Below the pieces are notes generated by a model. It was not told where the DNA came from. It saw only the letters and a program-made list of their open reading frames with translations, and searched no databases. DNA of 64,000 nt from Larix kaempferi (lineage: Eukaryota; Streptophyta; Pinopsida; Pinales; Pinaceae): NCBI GenBank assembly GCA_027924585.1, contig BSBM01000372.1:5439001-5503000 (forward strand), written 5' to 3'. Shown in pieces: positions 32,401 through 42,731 of the stretch. The position numbers were made by a program, and so were the translations under genes. Each line of letters starts with the position of its first letter. Position 1 is the stretch's first letter.

Positions 32401-34026
32401 TCCTTAGTGTAAGAAAAGCAAGCTTTAAATTTTCCATTCAAGCACACTTGAAATTTAAAACCATTTCCCCGTAATAATAATTATGGTTAACATTGTAATC
32501 ACTTCTTCATAGTATGAAAAAAAACACTTTGTTCAATAAATTTTAATATTGATTCCAAGTATTTCAATTGTAGATTGCACTACACCAATGAAGCAGACTT
32601 CATATCTCATTTGAGCTCCGTTTTTTTTTTCTTGAATTGTGTTGTTATACCATCGTAAACACAATTGCATCCAGCTTGCCGTGAAGATTGGGTGTTTTTC
32701 TTTTCGTGGGAGAAGAAAAAACCCGTGTTTCTTGTACATAGCATTGTTTGATGGTTTGGGGTTTTGTTTTGCATTCCTGTATTTTTGTGTCCGTGAGATG
32801 CTTGGTGTAATTTTCATTTTATAACTAGTACATTTTACAATTTATTTGAGTAAAGTGTAATATGAGATGCATTGTGTGTTTTCAATTAGTTGAAGTTGGT
32901 TAATGATAATAATAATAATTTATGATAAGTTTGTTTCTTTCGGAATAAAATAAGGTTTAGGATGGAGTCACAAGATTGTCATATATATTGTTTAATTACT
33001 TCATAAAATGATTAAAAACTAATTCAAAAACTCTCTTACTTATATTTTGATTTTTAATATTAATATAACAAATATAATATTAAAAAAAAATTATCAATTA
33101 AAACCAATACATATATCTCTAAGTTTATCTAATTTTAAATTTATTATATTTTATATTAAAATGAATATATTTTAAGTTAATAAATTTTTAATCATGCATC
33201 TAAAACATGTAGTAGATAAAAATTTTAGACTTTGTGAATCATTTTATTTTTATGATGTAAGAGATAGATGGTAAAACTAGCTTCACGAGCTGTGTAACCT
33301 TTATATATAAAGTTAACCTAGTTGATGTCGACAACCATAATATCCCCCAAAAAATGATTCGTCATATTTTTATAATTCATCATTTTTTTAATTTGAATAG
33401 CTTTTATACACTCACCAACCTAGATTTGTTTGAACTATAAATTTGTTTTAACTATAAAAAAAATCATGAATTAACAAAAATGTTTCCAAATGCTCATAGG
33501 GGTCGATTTTATCCATCTACTTGATTTTTCTAAACAATTGAAATTGAAAGATTTAAAGTTATAAAGAATTTAATTTAATTATTTAAATTAGCGTAGATCT
33601 ATCATAGATGTGGATTTATTACGTACTAGAGGCATCCAATTTTTTAAGGTGTTATTTTTTTAATAACTTTTTATTCGGTTTTAAATTTTTATTTTATGAG
33701 TGAATATGGATTTTTTTAATTATTTTTATTTGGTTGTCATTTTTATGTTATGAGTCGATATAATTTTTCTTAAATACTTTTTATTTTCGGTACATAATGT
33801 TACACATCTCCCCCATACTTCGTTGTAAACATTTTACTCTCATGCAATCATTATCATATCAATAATATGAGTGAAAAACATAAAATGGTAACTAAATAAA
33901 TTTAAAAAGTTATAAAGTTTTGTGGCTCATTAAAATAGATTTAAACTTTCATAAAGTTTTGTTATTCATTTTTATTCTAAAACTAAGTTAATATACTTAA
34001 AATTTTATAAATAAAATTCCATAAAA

Positions 34027-34066
<40 letters not shown>

Positions 34067-34222
34067 CATCTTCCTTGTAAAATAAATGTGATTTACTTTA
34101 AGGTTATCTAAGCAAGTGGTTTAATCACCATTCCTTTAATGTGGAGGAACACAACGTGACCCGTGGTCTTATTTTTCACATCTTTCAGACAAATTACCTT
34201 AATATTTGCATAATCCTCGTTG
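32401..34222. other. No gene seen; AT-rich spacer
   Basis: Long AT-rich sequence between the Copia and Gypsy insertions. A (TA)15 run lies at 34031-34060. Confidence 0.6.
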
Positions 34223-34227
34223 TTATG

Positions 34228-36923
34228 TGTAGTGCTCTGGTTTTTACAGCAGAGCACTGTGTAAAATTTCAGGTTTTTATTTTCTACATTTTAAACTTTA
34301 TCAGTTTAAGGAAGTGAATTTCTAAGAATTTCTATGTGCCGAAGTAATTTTTAGTGTACTGTGGTGATTTTTCTAACCTTACATTCGAAATTTGAAATAA
34401 ACAAACATATCGTTATTTTCTTTTCAACAGCATAAGAATAGGTTTCGCAACTTAGTAAATCAGTAAATAGCAGTAAATCCTAAATAGTAAGTTTGCATGT
34501 TTACAGTAAGATTTAGCATAATAGTAAATAACGGAAATTACCTGATGCTGATGCTAACCGTAAGTTGTAGCAGGTTGTGTAACCCCTTAGACAGCCAAAC
34601 TGAAGTGTCCACCCTACCGACCAGCTATAATCTTGCTGGCCCTTGGAAATCAAAGGATTTCCAAGCCCCCGAGCCCACAATCTGATAATCCCCAGAGCAG
34701 TCTTTCCTTCTGTTCTCAAAAATCTTTCTGTTCGCCAAACTTTCTTTTCTTCCCCAATCAAAAAAACCTCCCCAACCTTCAACCTTCTCCCCCTCTATAT
34801 ACATGTCCATCCTCGAGAAGACCTTGGGCTTACTCCACCGCCCCAAACTCCCCCTCTCGAGCCCCTCAAACCTTTACTCCTTTCCCTAGTTCATTCATCC
34901 ACGTCTCATTATAAAAATGTATAATTAATTACTCTTATGGAAAATTCATTTGGTTTTGGATTGACGGCAGTAATTATTTATTACGGTGGGAATTATCACC
35001 CCAAGGTTATCCGTTCGGGACAAGTTCCATTAAATACAAGTCTATCCGCCATCCTTGATATTTTAATGTTATTAATGTAATTAATAAAATATTATATAAT
35101 TAGTTGCCCCTTGTCAACTCGGACATGATGTGTCTTAATGATCCACCTTATCCGTCGAGACTACTTTAGCTTGAGGTTTAAATTCCAAGATTAACATTGA
35201 ACAATTAAATATCCATTTTCCATCACATCACGGTTATTCCAAAAAGGATTATCTTATTATGGCTAACTTTGAAATGGAATTAATCACGCAATATTTAATT
35301 TATAAATCAATATTTTAAATCTTACTTATATTGCATTTGTTACGATAGGGATATAAATGTTGCTGGAATATCATTTATTAATTAATAATAATAATTAAAT
35401 CACCCTTTGACAATAATAAAAGGTGAATCAATCATAGTATTCTTAATTATTTGTTTATCACATGGGTGCCCTATCATCAACATAGCATCCTTGTTCTTAT
35501 AAACAAAGCACTTGTGAGGGCTTAAACAATTTTACTAATTACTTAGACACTATCATTACCCTATTCACAACAGTTCTTCTATGACAATGTTAACTGACGA
35601 TACTTGTCTTTGTTTATTATTACAATGTTTTCATATAATTACTAATTCACTTATTTACACATTGACAACCTAACCATTCATTACCTAAGTTTATTGATGT
35701 ATCCTTAACTGAGTTATCTATGACATTTATACTATTATTCAAGCAGGACAAGTATGTTATACACCAGTAATATTGTACACGTACAAGGTGTGCATGCATG
35801 GCCAGTGTATGCACATGTCGGACATGTACTATAAACAAACCCCATTCCGCCTATGCATACTTGTTAACTAACAATAGTATCTACCCCCATGCAGAAGAGC
35901 AAGCATAATCTATAGTATAATTACTTTAACATCCTCGGTTATTTAACAGTTAACCCTTTACGTTTTAACATCATTGTCTTTATGTTTACATTAGTTTAAT
36001 CAATCAAGTACAGGAAGGGTTCCTACTTCCACTAACTCGGAATCAAGGAATACTAAACCCCCAACAGTGCTAACTAACACATCCTCCCTTCATAACCTAC
36101 GTCCAGCATCCTCCCTATCCTTCCTCTGCTAGTACAACAGTGGATGTCGGACTCACCGATCTGACCACATAGAACTTGAGAGCGATAGCGTCGGCTGAAC
36201 AGCGGACCTATCCTCCCCTAGCAGGCATCCGACAATCGTCATCTCAACAACATGGGGAGCGTGTCTCAGCACGGCCCTCCCACGACCTCGGGTCTCATGG
36301 AAACATAGGGTGGGAAACACATCCATCCCTCTCAACATACTGGGCCTACGCCCTTATCAACTCATACTTGCTGCTATCGGGATTATCAGTTTGTGTTATC
36401 GTATCCTCATTTTGGCTGCTAAGGTTTGCTGTATGAACATGTTTTTCCTTTCCAATGTATATCAGATCAAGTAACTGGCTATCCCATAGCCCTTGTGTCC
36501 TGTAGGTTAGTGTTTTGCAAAATACAATTTATAGAAAGCATTTTCCATTGATCGCCAATTGATCCATTTTATCATTTCATTTCATGTAACCTTTTTGCTC
36601 ATCATAGATACATATAACATTTCAATAATTCATATAAGAAGATGGTATCCACGTACCGAATCATATATTTCACATTTCATTAAGGAAAACATATAAACAT
36701 ATACTGCAATCGTAAAATAAGGAAATCATATGATAATCATAACATCATAACTGCATAACATAGTAACATCATAATCATGGCGAAATCATAAGACAGAGTA
36801 ACATCATATAATGAGGTCCAATATAGTTTACTCAGTCGAGCTGAGTTCGACAAAATATATATAGAAAATAAAGTATGGTGTGTCTAACTAATAAATATGC
36901 CGAATCAAAATATGGGCATTACA
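34228..36923 (-). repeat. 3' LTR of the Gypsy chromovirus
   Basis: 2696 bp, with the same length and almost the same sequence as 45559-48254. Near its outer end is a 9-bp stem-loop, AGTGCTCTG / CAGAGCACT (34231-34258). The small ORFs in it recur in the partner LTR and are not genes. Confidence 0.95.
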
Positions 36924-36936
36924 TACACCCACCCTT
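36924..36936 (-). other. Polypurine tract
   Basis: On the - strand GAAGGGTGGGTGTA lies directly against the LTR start TGTAATGCCC. Confidence 0.65.
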
Positions 36937-36962
36937 CGGGAAACTTCGTCCCGAAGTTATGG

Positions 36963-38024
36963 TCAAAATAGTGAGGGAAAATCTCGACGCATGGTCTCTG
37001 CGTCCTCCCAGGTAGCAGACCCGGGGCTATACTTGTCCCATTGGACCTTAACTTGGTCCACATGGCGACTACGGAGCTGTCGAACCCTACGATCAAGTAT
37101 ACGTAATGGTTCGACCCTGAAGGTTCCCTCGTCCGAGACCTGCAATTCCTTCCAATGAATTTTGTGAGTCTCATCAGCTATGTAATGTCGTAATACAGAA
37201 ACATGAAATACATTATGAGTTTTATGCAAGTGGGGTGGCAGCGCGAGACGATAAGCAACTGGTCCGATTTTCTCAAGAATTTCAAATGGACCTATAAAGC
37301 GAGGTGACAACTTGGTACCCTTCCCAAACCGAATGGTACTTTTATTTGGTCTGATGCGAATAAATACACGATCCCCTACTCCATAAGTTCTATCTGATCT
37401 GTGTGCATCAGCGTAACTCTTTTGCCTATCCTGTGCTTCCTTCAGCCGCTGCCTAATCTGTATCACTTGCTCCTCCATTTCCTGAATTAATTCAGGCCCA
37501 ATTAAAACTCGCTCCTCTAACCTATCCCAACTGAGTGGTGTCCTGCACGGCCTCCCATACAATGCCTGATATGGCGGCATACCAATGGAGCTGTGATGAC
37601 TATTATTGTATGCAAACTCCACTAAAGGAAGATACTTCTCCCACTGTGTCTGCTGATCCATAACATACATCCTAAGCATGTCCTCCATCACTTGATTCAC
37701 CCTCTCAGTCTGTCCATCTGTCTCGGGGTGATAAGCTGAGCTTAAGTTCAACTGTGTCCCCAATGCTGACTGCATGCTTGTCCAAAATCTGGAGGTGAAC
37801 TTAGGGTCTCTGTCAGAGATTATCTTTTTAGGAACTCCATGAAGACGTACAATCTCATTTATGAATACCCTTGCCACATCTGTCACATCATAGGTGTCTC
37901 TGACTGGAATGAAGTGAGCACTTTTGGTCAGTTTGTCGACTACCACCAAAATAGCATTATGTCTCAGAGATGTGAGCGGTAATCCTACAACGAAGTCCAT
38001 GGAAATGACTTCCCATTTAGTCAT
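36963..38024 (-). pseudogene. Integrase core and chromodomain, frame-shifted from pol
   Basis: This 353-codon frame continues the pol protein after a frame slip. The catalytic core shows the first Asp in VISMDFVVGLPL, the second in ISDRDPKFTSRFW, and the Glu in YHPETDGQTERVN: a complete D,D-35-E set. Then come the GPY-type module (KLSPRFIGPFEILEKIGPVA) and a C-terminal chromodomain-like stretch (VEPLRILDRRVRQLRSRHVD, then WEDAETMRRDFPSLF). In chromoviruses the latter steers integration to marked chromatin. The Met at 38024 is internal to integrase and not a real start. Without pol upstream this part would not be made unless the frame slip is an assembly error. Confidence 0.9.
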
Positions 38025-38031
38025 AGGGATA

Positions 38032-41000
38032 TCATGCGGTTGTAGGAGACCGGCCGGGGTGACGATGATCTGCCTTCACTTGTTGACACTCAAGGCACTT
38101 TGAAACAAAATCCACTACATCCATCTTCATACCTGGCCAAAAGAAGAGTTGCTTCATGTCAGCATACATCTTCTTCACCCCTGGGTGCGCACAGTAATGC
38201 GATCTATGGGCCTCTCTAAGGATGGTTTCCCTGATATCACCTTCCTTAGGAACATACATCCTTCCCTGATACCGCAACAATCCATCTACCTCAAGATGGT
38301 ACCCATCATACTTCAATTCCTGTTTCTTTCCATTCTGAATAGCTGAGGTTACTTTTAGATACCAACTATGGCCCAACAGTTGTCCTAGTACCCTTTCCCT
38401 CAAGTCAACCTTCAAGGGAATTAAGGAGAAAAGTCTCGGCCTTCGACTTAGGGCGTCTGCCACCACATTCTCCTTTCCTTTGATGTAAGAGATACCAAAG
38501 TCATACTCACTCATGAACTCACTCCATCGCCTTTTCCTAGCATTCAAATCCCTTTGGGTAAAGATGTATTGCAAGCTCTGATGGTCTGTTTTAAGGGTGA
38601 AGCTTCTACCAACTAGGTAGTGCCTCCATAATTTTAGTGCCAACATTACTGCTGCCAATTCTAGATCATGTGTGGCATACTGCTCCTCATGAGGTTTCAA
38701 CTTTCGAGATGCATAAGCTATTACCCCACCTTCCTGCATCAACACCGCTCCTAATCCCTGCTTCGAGGCATCGGTGCATACCATGAAATCTTTATCCATG
38801 TCTGGTACCCGCAAGATCGGTGCACTTGTCAACAACCTTTTTAACTCTGTAAAAGCGGCATCGCATTCATCGGTCCATTCATACCGGATTCCCTTGCGTT
38901 GCAAGGTGGTAATAGGTTTTGCAATTTTAGAGAATCCTTCCACAAACCTCCGGTAATAGCCTGCTAACCCCATGAAGCTGCGCACCTCATGAGCATTCCT
39001 TGGAATTGGCCAATCTTCAATGGCCTTTACCTTTTCTGGGTCTACAGAGATCCCTTCACCTGAGATGATGTGCCCCAAGTAGTGAATCTCTTTTTGGAAG
39101 AAGGAACACTTTGACAATTTACCATAAAGTTTATGTTCCCTTAAGCATGTCAAGACTAACCGCAAGTGTTCCTCGTGCTCCTTCTCATTCTTAGAATAGA
39201 TAAGAATATCATCTAAGAAGACCTGAACAAAGCGGTCCAAGTATTTTCGGAAGACTCCATTCATGAGGCTCATGAATACAGCTGGAGCATTGGTCAAACC
39301 AAATGGTACCACTACAAACTCGTAATGCCCAAATCGAGTTCGAAAGGCAGTCTTAGGAATGTCGCCTTCCTTGATCCTCAACTGGTGATACCCTGATCGT
39401 AAATCAATCTTTGAGAAGACTGACGCACCTTTCATTTGATCAAAGAGGTCATCAATTCTTGGTATGGGATACCTATTCTTCACGGTGGCCTTGTTCAAAT
39501 CTCTGTAATCTATGCACAGTCGCAGAGATCCATCCTTCTTCTTAACGAAGATCACTGGTGCTCCCAACGGTGAGATACTGGGTCTAATCAGTCCCAAATC
39601 TAGCAACTCTTTTAACTGGATCTGTAACTCACGGAGCTCTGGAGTTGTCATTCTATAAGGAGTTTTTGAGATAGGTTCTGCACCAGGTTTTAGTTCGATT
39701 GTGAAATCGAGCTCTCTTTCTGGAGGTAGTCCTGGTAATTCCTTCGGAAAGACATCCTTGAACTCGGAAAGCACTGGGTAAGAATTCAAGGAAGGTCCTT
39801 TACTATCGCTCACGGCCTCCACTACGAACAACTGGCATCCTTGTCTTAGGCACCGCTTAGCTTTCACCATAGAGATGAAACGGAGGGATACCTTCCTCTT
39901 CAAGCCTTGGATTTGAATTGTCCTTCCCTCGTCATCGAGGCACAACACCTTCTTTGCATAGCAGTCTATGAAAGCTCTATGGTCTTCTAACCAATCCATG
40001 CCAATAATGAGGTCATAAGTCCCCAAATTGGTGACATAAGCATCCAACTTAGTGGTGCAAACTCCTAAGTCAACCCCACAACCTCTCACTTTAAGACCTA
40101 CTGGTTGCTTAGTTCCTGAAGCCATTTCGACCAGTTTGAAATCATCGTGCTCGTAGGCTGCCAACCCACATTTATCTAATGCAAATGGTGAAATAAAACT
40201 ATCAGTTGCTCCTGGATCAAACAAAATTTTAAGTTTGACATTGTTTACATTACCAGTGGATTCTACTACGGTAGACTGATGTTCTGCCTGGTGGTTATGC
40301 ACTGCTGCATGAATCCGATGACTGTTACCCGAACTATCCATGGGTGCCTTTCCTTCCCTGTGCCTGCTGCTTGACTGACCCTTGGGACAGTCTCGCTGGA
40401 AATGAGAACCTCCGCATCCCCAACAAGAGAGATTGGGAGGGGCTTTCCTGTTGCTCGAAGGAATCCTCTGAGATGAGTTCCTTCCCCTGGTTCCTCTAAA
40501 ACCCCTTGCTCCTCTATAGGAACTTCCCTGTGTACGTCCCTGGCTTTGGTGGGTTGCGGACGATGCCTGCGAGATTGAGTTAACTGAAGTATTACCCCTT
40601 GGTGTGAACCGGTTACCATAAGGAGGAGGTCTAGATTGTCCTCCCCTGAAGTAAGGACGTGATGCCTTCCCTGAAACATACTGATTGGTTCCTGTCAACT
40701 TACTGCCCCCTTTTCCATCTGACATATCAGCTGCATAACGAGCATACTCAACTGCCATGGCAACTGAAGTTGGCTTCCACATCCGCACAGCAGCTCTAAT
40801 CTTGTAGTTAAGTCCATACACAAAACGCTCTACCTGACAATCATCTGCATCAAGGTAAGGAACATATTTTACCAGTTCCATAAACCGAGATTCGTACTCC
40901 TCCACTGTCTTGTCTCCCTGTACTAAGGCATGGAGTGCACCTGCCTGTTCTTCCTTGTAATAATTTGGTAAATACTTCATGTGGAACCTTTCCTCGAACA

Positions 41001-41508
41001 GTTCCCAAGAAGTTGTAAGAGGAGTAAGGTGCAACTGCTTCTCGAGGTCTGACCACCAATTCAAAGCATCACCTTTAAGCTGAAAGACGGCCATCCTAGC
41101 CTTGGAACTAGATGTGTACTCATTCAATGCGAAGCATCTCTTCATGCCTTCCAGCCATGCCTCTGCATGCTTACCGGGTCGTCCTCCTGAAAACTCTGGA
41201 ACTTTTATCTTTTGTAACTCCCTCGATATGTCCTGAAGCGGTTCCAGTCTTGGGCCATGTGCCCTTTCAGAGTTCTCTCGACTCACTTGAGTGGTTTCCA
41301 CCTCGGCGGCCCTTTCCGACTGCTTGTTCATCGTGGTCATAATAGCCTCCAATGACCTCATTATGATCTGCATTTCTGGTGTTGAGGTTGGTGGTGGCGG
41401 TGTTGGCGGTGGCGGAGGTGGTGGTGACGGTGGTTGACCTTGACCCCGACCTCGACCTCTGCGTGTTGTTACCATGATAGTTCCTGAGTTTATTGAAAAT
41501 AAAATCAT
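38032..41508 (-). CDS. Gypsy gag-pol polyprotein (gag, protease, RT, RNase H, integrase zinc region)
   Basis: An 1158-codon frame. After a basic/proline-rich N-terminus ([12 protein letters not shown]) comes capsid to about residue 340. A zinc knuckle follows near 357, [13 protein letters not shown], spaced C-X2-C-X3-H-X4-C, one residue shorter than usual. Protease has [10 protein letters not shown] near 430; D-P-G in place of D-S/T-G is a familiar variant in plant elements. RT spans about 600-800, with the catalytic FLDDILIYS near 760. RNase H follows ([12 protein letters not shown] near 914, KTDHQSLQY). The integrase HHCC region ([14 protein letters not shown]) is near 1100. The likely natural start is the second Met (41475, MVTTRRG). 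The frame ends early at 38032 because of one extra base in or beside the GGGG run at 38056-38059; the rest lies in 36963-38024. Confidence 0.93.
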   Translation of the reverse strand: MILFSINSGTIMVTTRRGRGRGQGQPPSPPPPPPPTPPPPTSTPEMQIIMRSLEAIMTTMNKQSERAAEVETTQVSRENSERAHGPRLEPLQDISRELQKIKVPEFSGGRPGKHAEAWLEGMKRCFALNEYTSSSKARMAVFQLKGDALNWWSDLEKQLHLTPLTTSWELFEERFHMKYLPNYYKEEQAGALHALVQGDKTVEEYESRFMELVKYVPYLDADDCQVERFVYGLNYKIRAAVRMWKPTSVAMAVEYARYAADMSDGKGGSKLTGTNQYVSGKASRPYFRGGQSRPPPYGNRFTPRGNTSVNSISQASSATHQSQGRTQGSSYRGARGFRGTRGRNSSQRIPSSNRKAPPNLSCWGCGGSHFQRDCPKGQSSSRHREGKAPMDSSGNSHRIHAAVHNHQAEHQSTVVESTGNVNNVKLKILFDPGATDSFISPFALDKCGLAAYEHDDFKLVEMASGTKQPVGLKVRGCGVDLGVCTTKLDAYVTNLGTYDLIIGMDWLEDHRAFIDCYAKKVLCLDDEGRTIQIQGLKRKVSLRFISMVKAKRCLRQGCQLFVVEAVSDSKGPSLNSYPVLSEFKDVFPKELPGLPPERELDFTIELKPGAEPISKTPYRMTTPELRELQIQLKELLDLGLIRPSISPLGAPVIFVKKKDGSLRLCIDYRDLNKATVKNRYPIPRIDDLFDQMKGASVFSKIDLRSGYHQLRIKEGDIPKTAFRTRFGHYEFVVVPFGLTNAPAVFMSLMNGVFRKYLDRFVQVFLDDILIYSKNEKEHEEHLRLVLTCLREHKLYGKLSKCSFFQKEIHYLGHIISGEGISVDPEKVKAIEDWPIPRNAHEVRSFMGLAGYYRRFVEGFSKIAKPITTLQRKGIRYEWTDECDAAFTELKRLLTSAPILRVPDMDKDFMVCTDASKQGLGAVLMQEGGVIAYASRKLKPHEEQYATHDLELAAVMLALKLWRHYLVGRSFTLKTDHQSLQYIFTQRDLNARKRRWSEFMSEYDFGISYIKGKENVVADALSRRPRLFSLIPLKVDLRERVLGQLLGHSWYLKVTSAIQNGKKQELKYDGYHLEVDGLLRYQGRMYVPKEGDIRETILREAHRSHYCAHPGVKKMYADMKQLFFWPGMKMDVVDFVSKCLECQQVKADHRHPGRSPTTA

Positions 41509-41789
41509 GTCCTTAGTTGTTCAATCAAATACACACGGAACTAAAATGTAGGTATTCATACACTTATACTTATGCATAAGAAATAACTCGCATCATGAGA
41601 TAACCGATTGTCAGGATTAGCGCAGTAAAATCTATAGTCGTTTTTATTAAACAATCTTGTCATGGTGTTCAGCTCGTCGTGCTGGTCTTAATGGTGTCTT
41701 GTTTTTTACTTTTCGGGTCTCTTTCATCTCTTCGACTAGGAGTTGAAATCTCGGCAAAATTTTAATATTAAATTTTAATTCTTAACAAA

Positions 41790-42185
41790 ACTTAGGTTAT
41801 ACACTATATAAATGTATACCAAATTTAATTTAATTAAATAAAATGGTGCTAACACTATACAAATGTATATACGAAATTAAATTTAAATAAAGCAACGCTA
41901 ACACTATATAAACGTATACAAAATTTAATTAATTTTTAAATAAATGATACTATCACTATATAAATATATATACGAAATTGAATTTAAATAAAGCAACGCT
42001 AACATTATATAACGTATACAAAATTTAATTAATTTTTAAATAAAATGATACTAACACTTTATAAATATATATACGAAATTAAATTTTAAATAAAGCAACG
42101 CTAACATTATATAACGTATACAAAATTTAATTAATTTTTTTAAATAAAAAGATACTAACACTTTATAAATATATATACGAAATTT
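41790..42185. repeat. 101-bp tandem repeat in the Gypsy leader, about 3.8 copies
   Basis: The motif GCAACGCTAAC starts at 41892, 41993 and 42095 (periods 101 and 102), with a diverged copy to the left. Units are AT-rich and contain TATATAAACGTATAC and ATATATACGAAATT words. It lies between the gag start and the gene-like leader segment. Confidence 0.9.
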
Positions 42186-42485
42186 GCCAAAACTTAGGTT
42201 ATAAAACTAAAACTAAATTTAAATAAAATGAAAATAAAAATAAATAACGAAAATTTACTCGACCGCTTAGCCCTTTTCACTCCACTCTCGGCTAAGCAAA
42301 AGGTATGGCCACGCGGCTCTTCGTGTCAGTTCACCGCCATGCAAGAAGCGAGTGTGCATGAAGGACACGCGGTCTCTCCAAGCAACCTACGGCCATGTGA
42401 AAGTGGGGAAACCCTAAATAGGGTCAATCCCCAAGACGCGGCCATTTCTGCCCCTCTTTTCCATAGCTGTTCCGCTCTGCAACCA

Positions 42486-42731
42486 TCAGCGAGCGCGAAT
42501 CCATGGCAGGGGATACAAGGTTTGGTGTATGTGGGAGAAACATGTCCCTGAAGGAGAGGGTGCGACTGGTAATGCTCTTATGTGAGCCTGACGAATGCTC
42601 TTTCTCAATGCCCTGGTATGCCGCTGGAGCTCCACGTAATCCTCTTTTAGAGAAGCGTACTTCGTTTCTATTCTCTTGATGTCTTCTTCGCCTGACATGC
42701 CCTCAGCGCAGAGCCTCTTCCTCCTAGCCAT
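42486..42731 (-). CDS. Gene-start-like ORF in the Gypsy leader (possible captured exon)
   Basis: An 81-codon frame starts at an ATG in good plant context (CATATGGCT). The protein begins MARRKRLCAEGMSGEEDIKR and continues as a charged helical segment (KYASLKEDYVELQRHTRALR), then turns less ordered. About 60 bases upstream is an AAAATATAGGG element followed by a CT-rich stretch, like a TATA box and 5' leader. The base composition is more GC-rich than the AT-rich repeat beside it. It lies inside the retrotransposon, sense to it, between primer site and gag. Inference: a host gene's first exon and promoter were captured. I do not recognise the gene. The alternative is a chance ORF. Confidence 0.35.
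   Translation of the reverse strand: MARRKRLCAEGMSGEEDIKRIETKYASLKEDYVELQRHTRALRKSIRQAHIRALPVAPSPSGTCFSHIHQTLYPLPWIRAR

Noticed and set aside
34031-34060. (TA)15 run as a regulatory TATA region
   Set aside because: A simple microsatellite in AT-rich spacer with no gene beside it.
34497-36436. Several 60-90-codon frames repeated at 45828-47767
   Set aside because: They are the same LTR sequence twice; no conserved protein, and frames overlap on both strands.
38032-38059. Programmed +1 frameshift at CCC-G in pol
   Set aside because: The slip is inside integrase, not between gag and pol, where regulation would act; mutation or a homopolymer read error is simpler.
40190-40230. Loss of protease activity because D-S/T-G reads D-P-G
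   Set aside because: D-P-G is a familiar form in plant Gypsy proteases and the catalytic Asp is kept.
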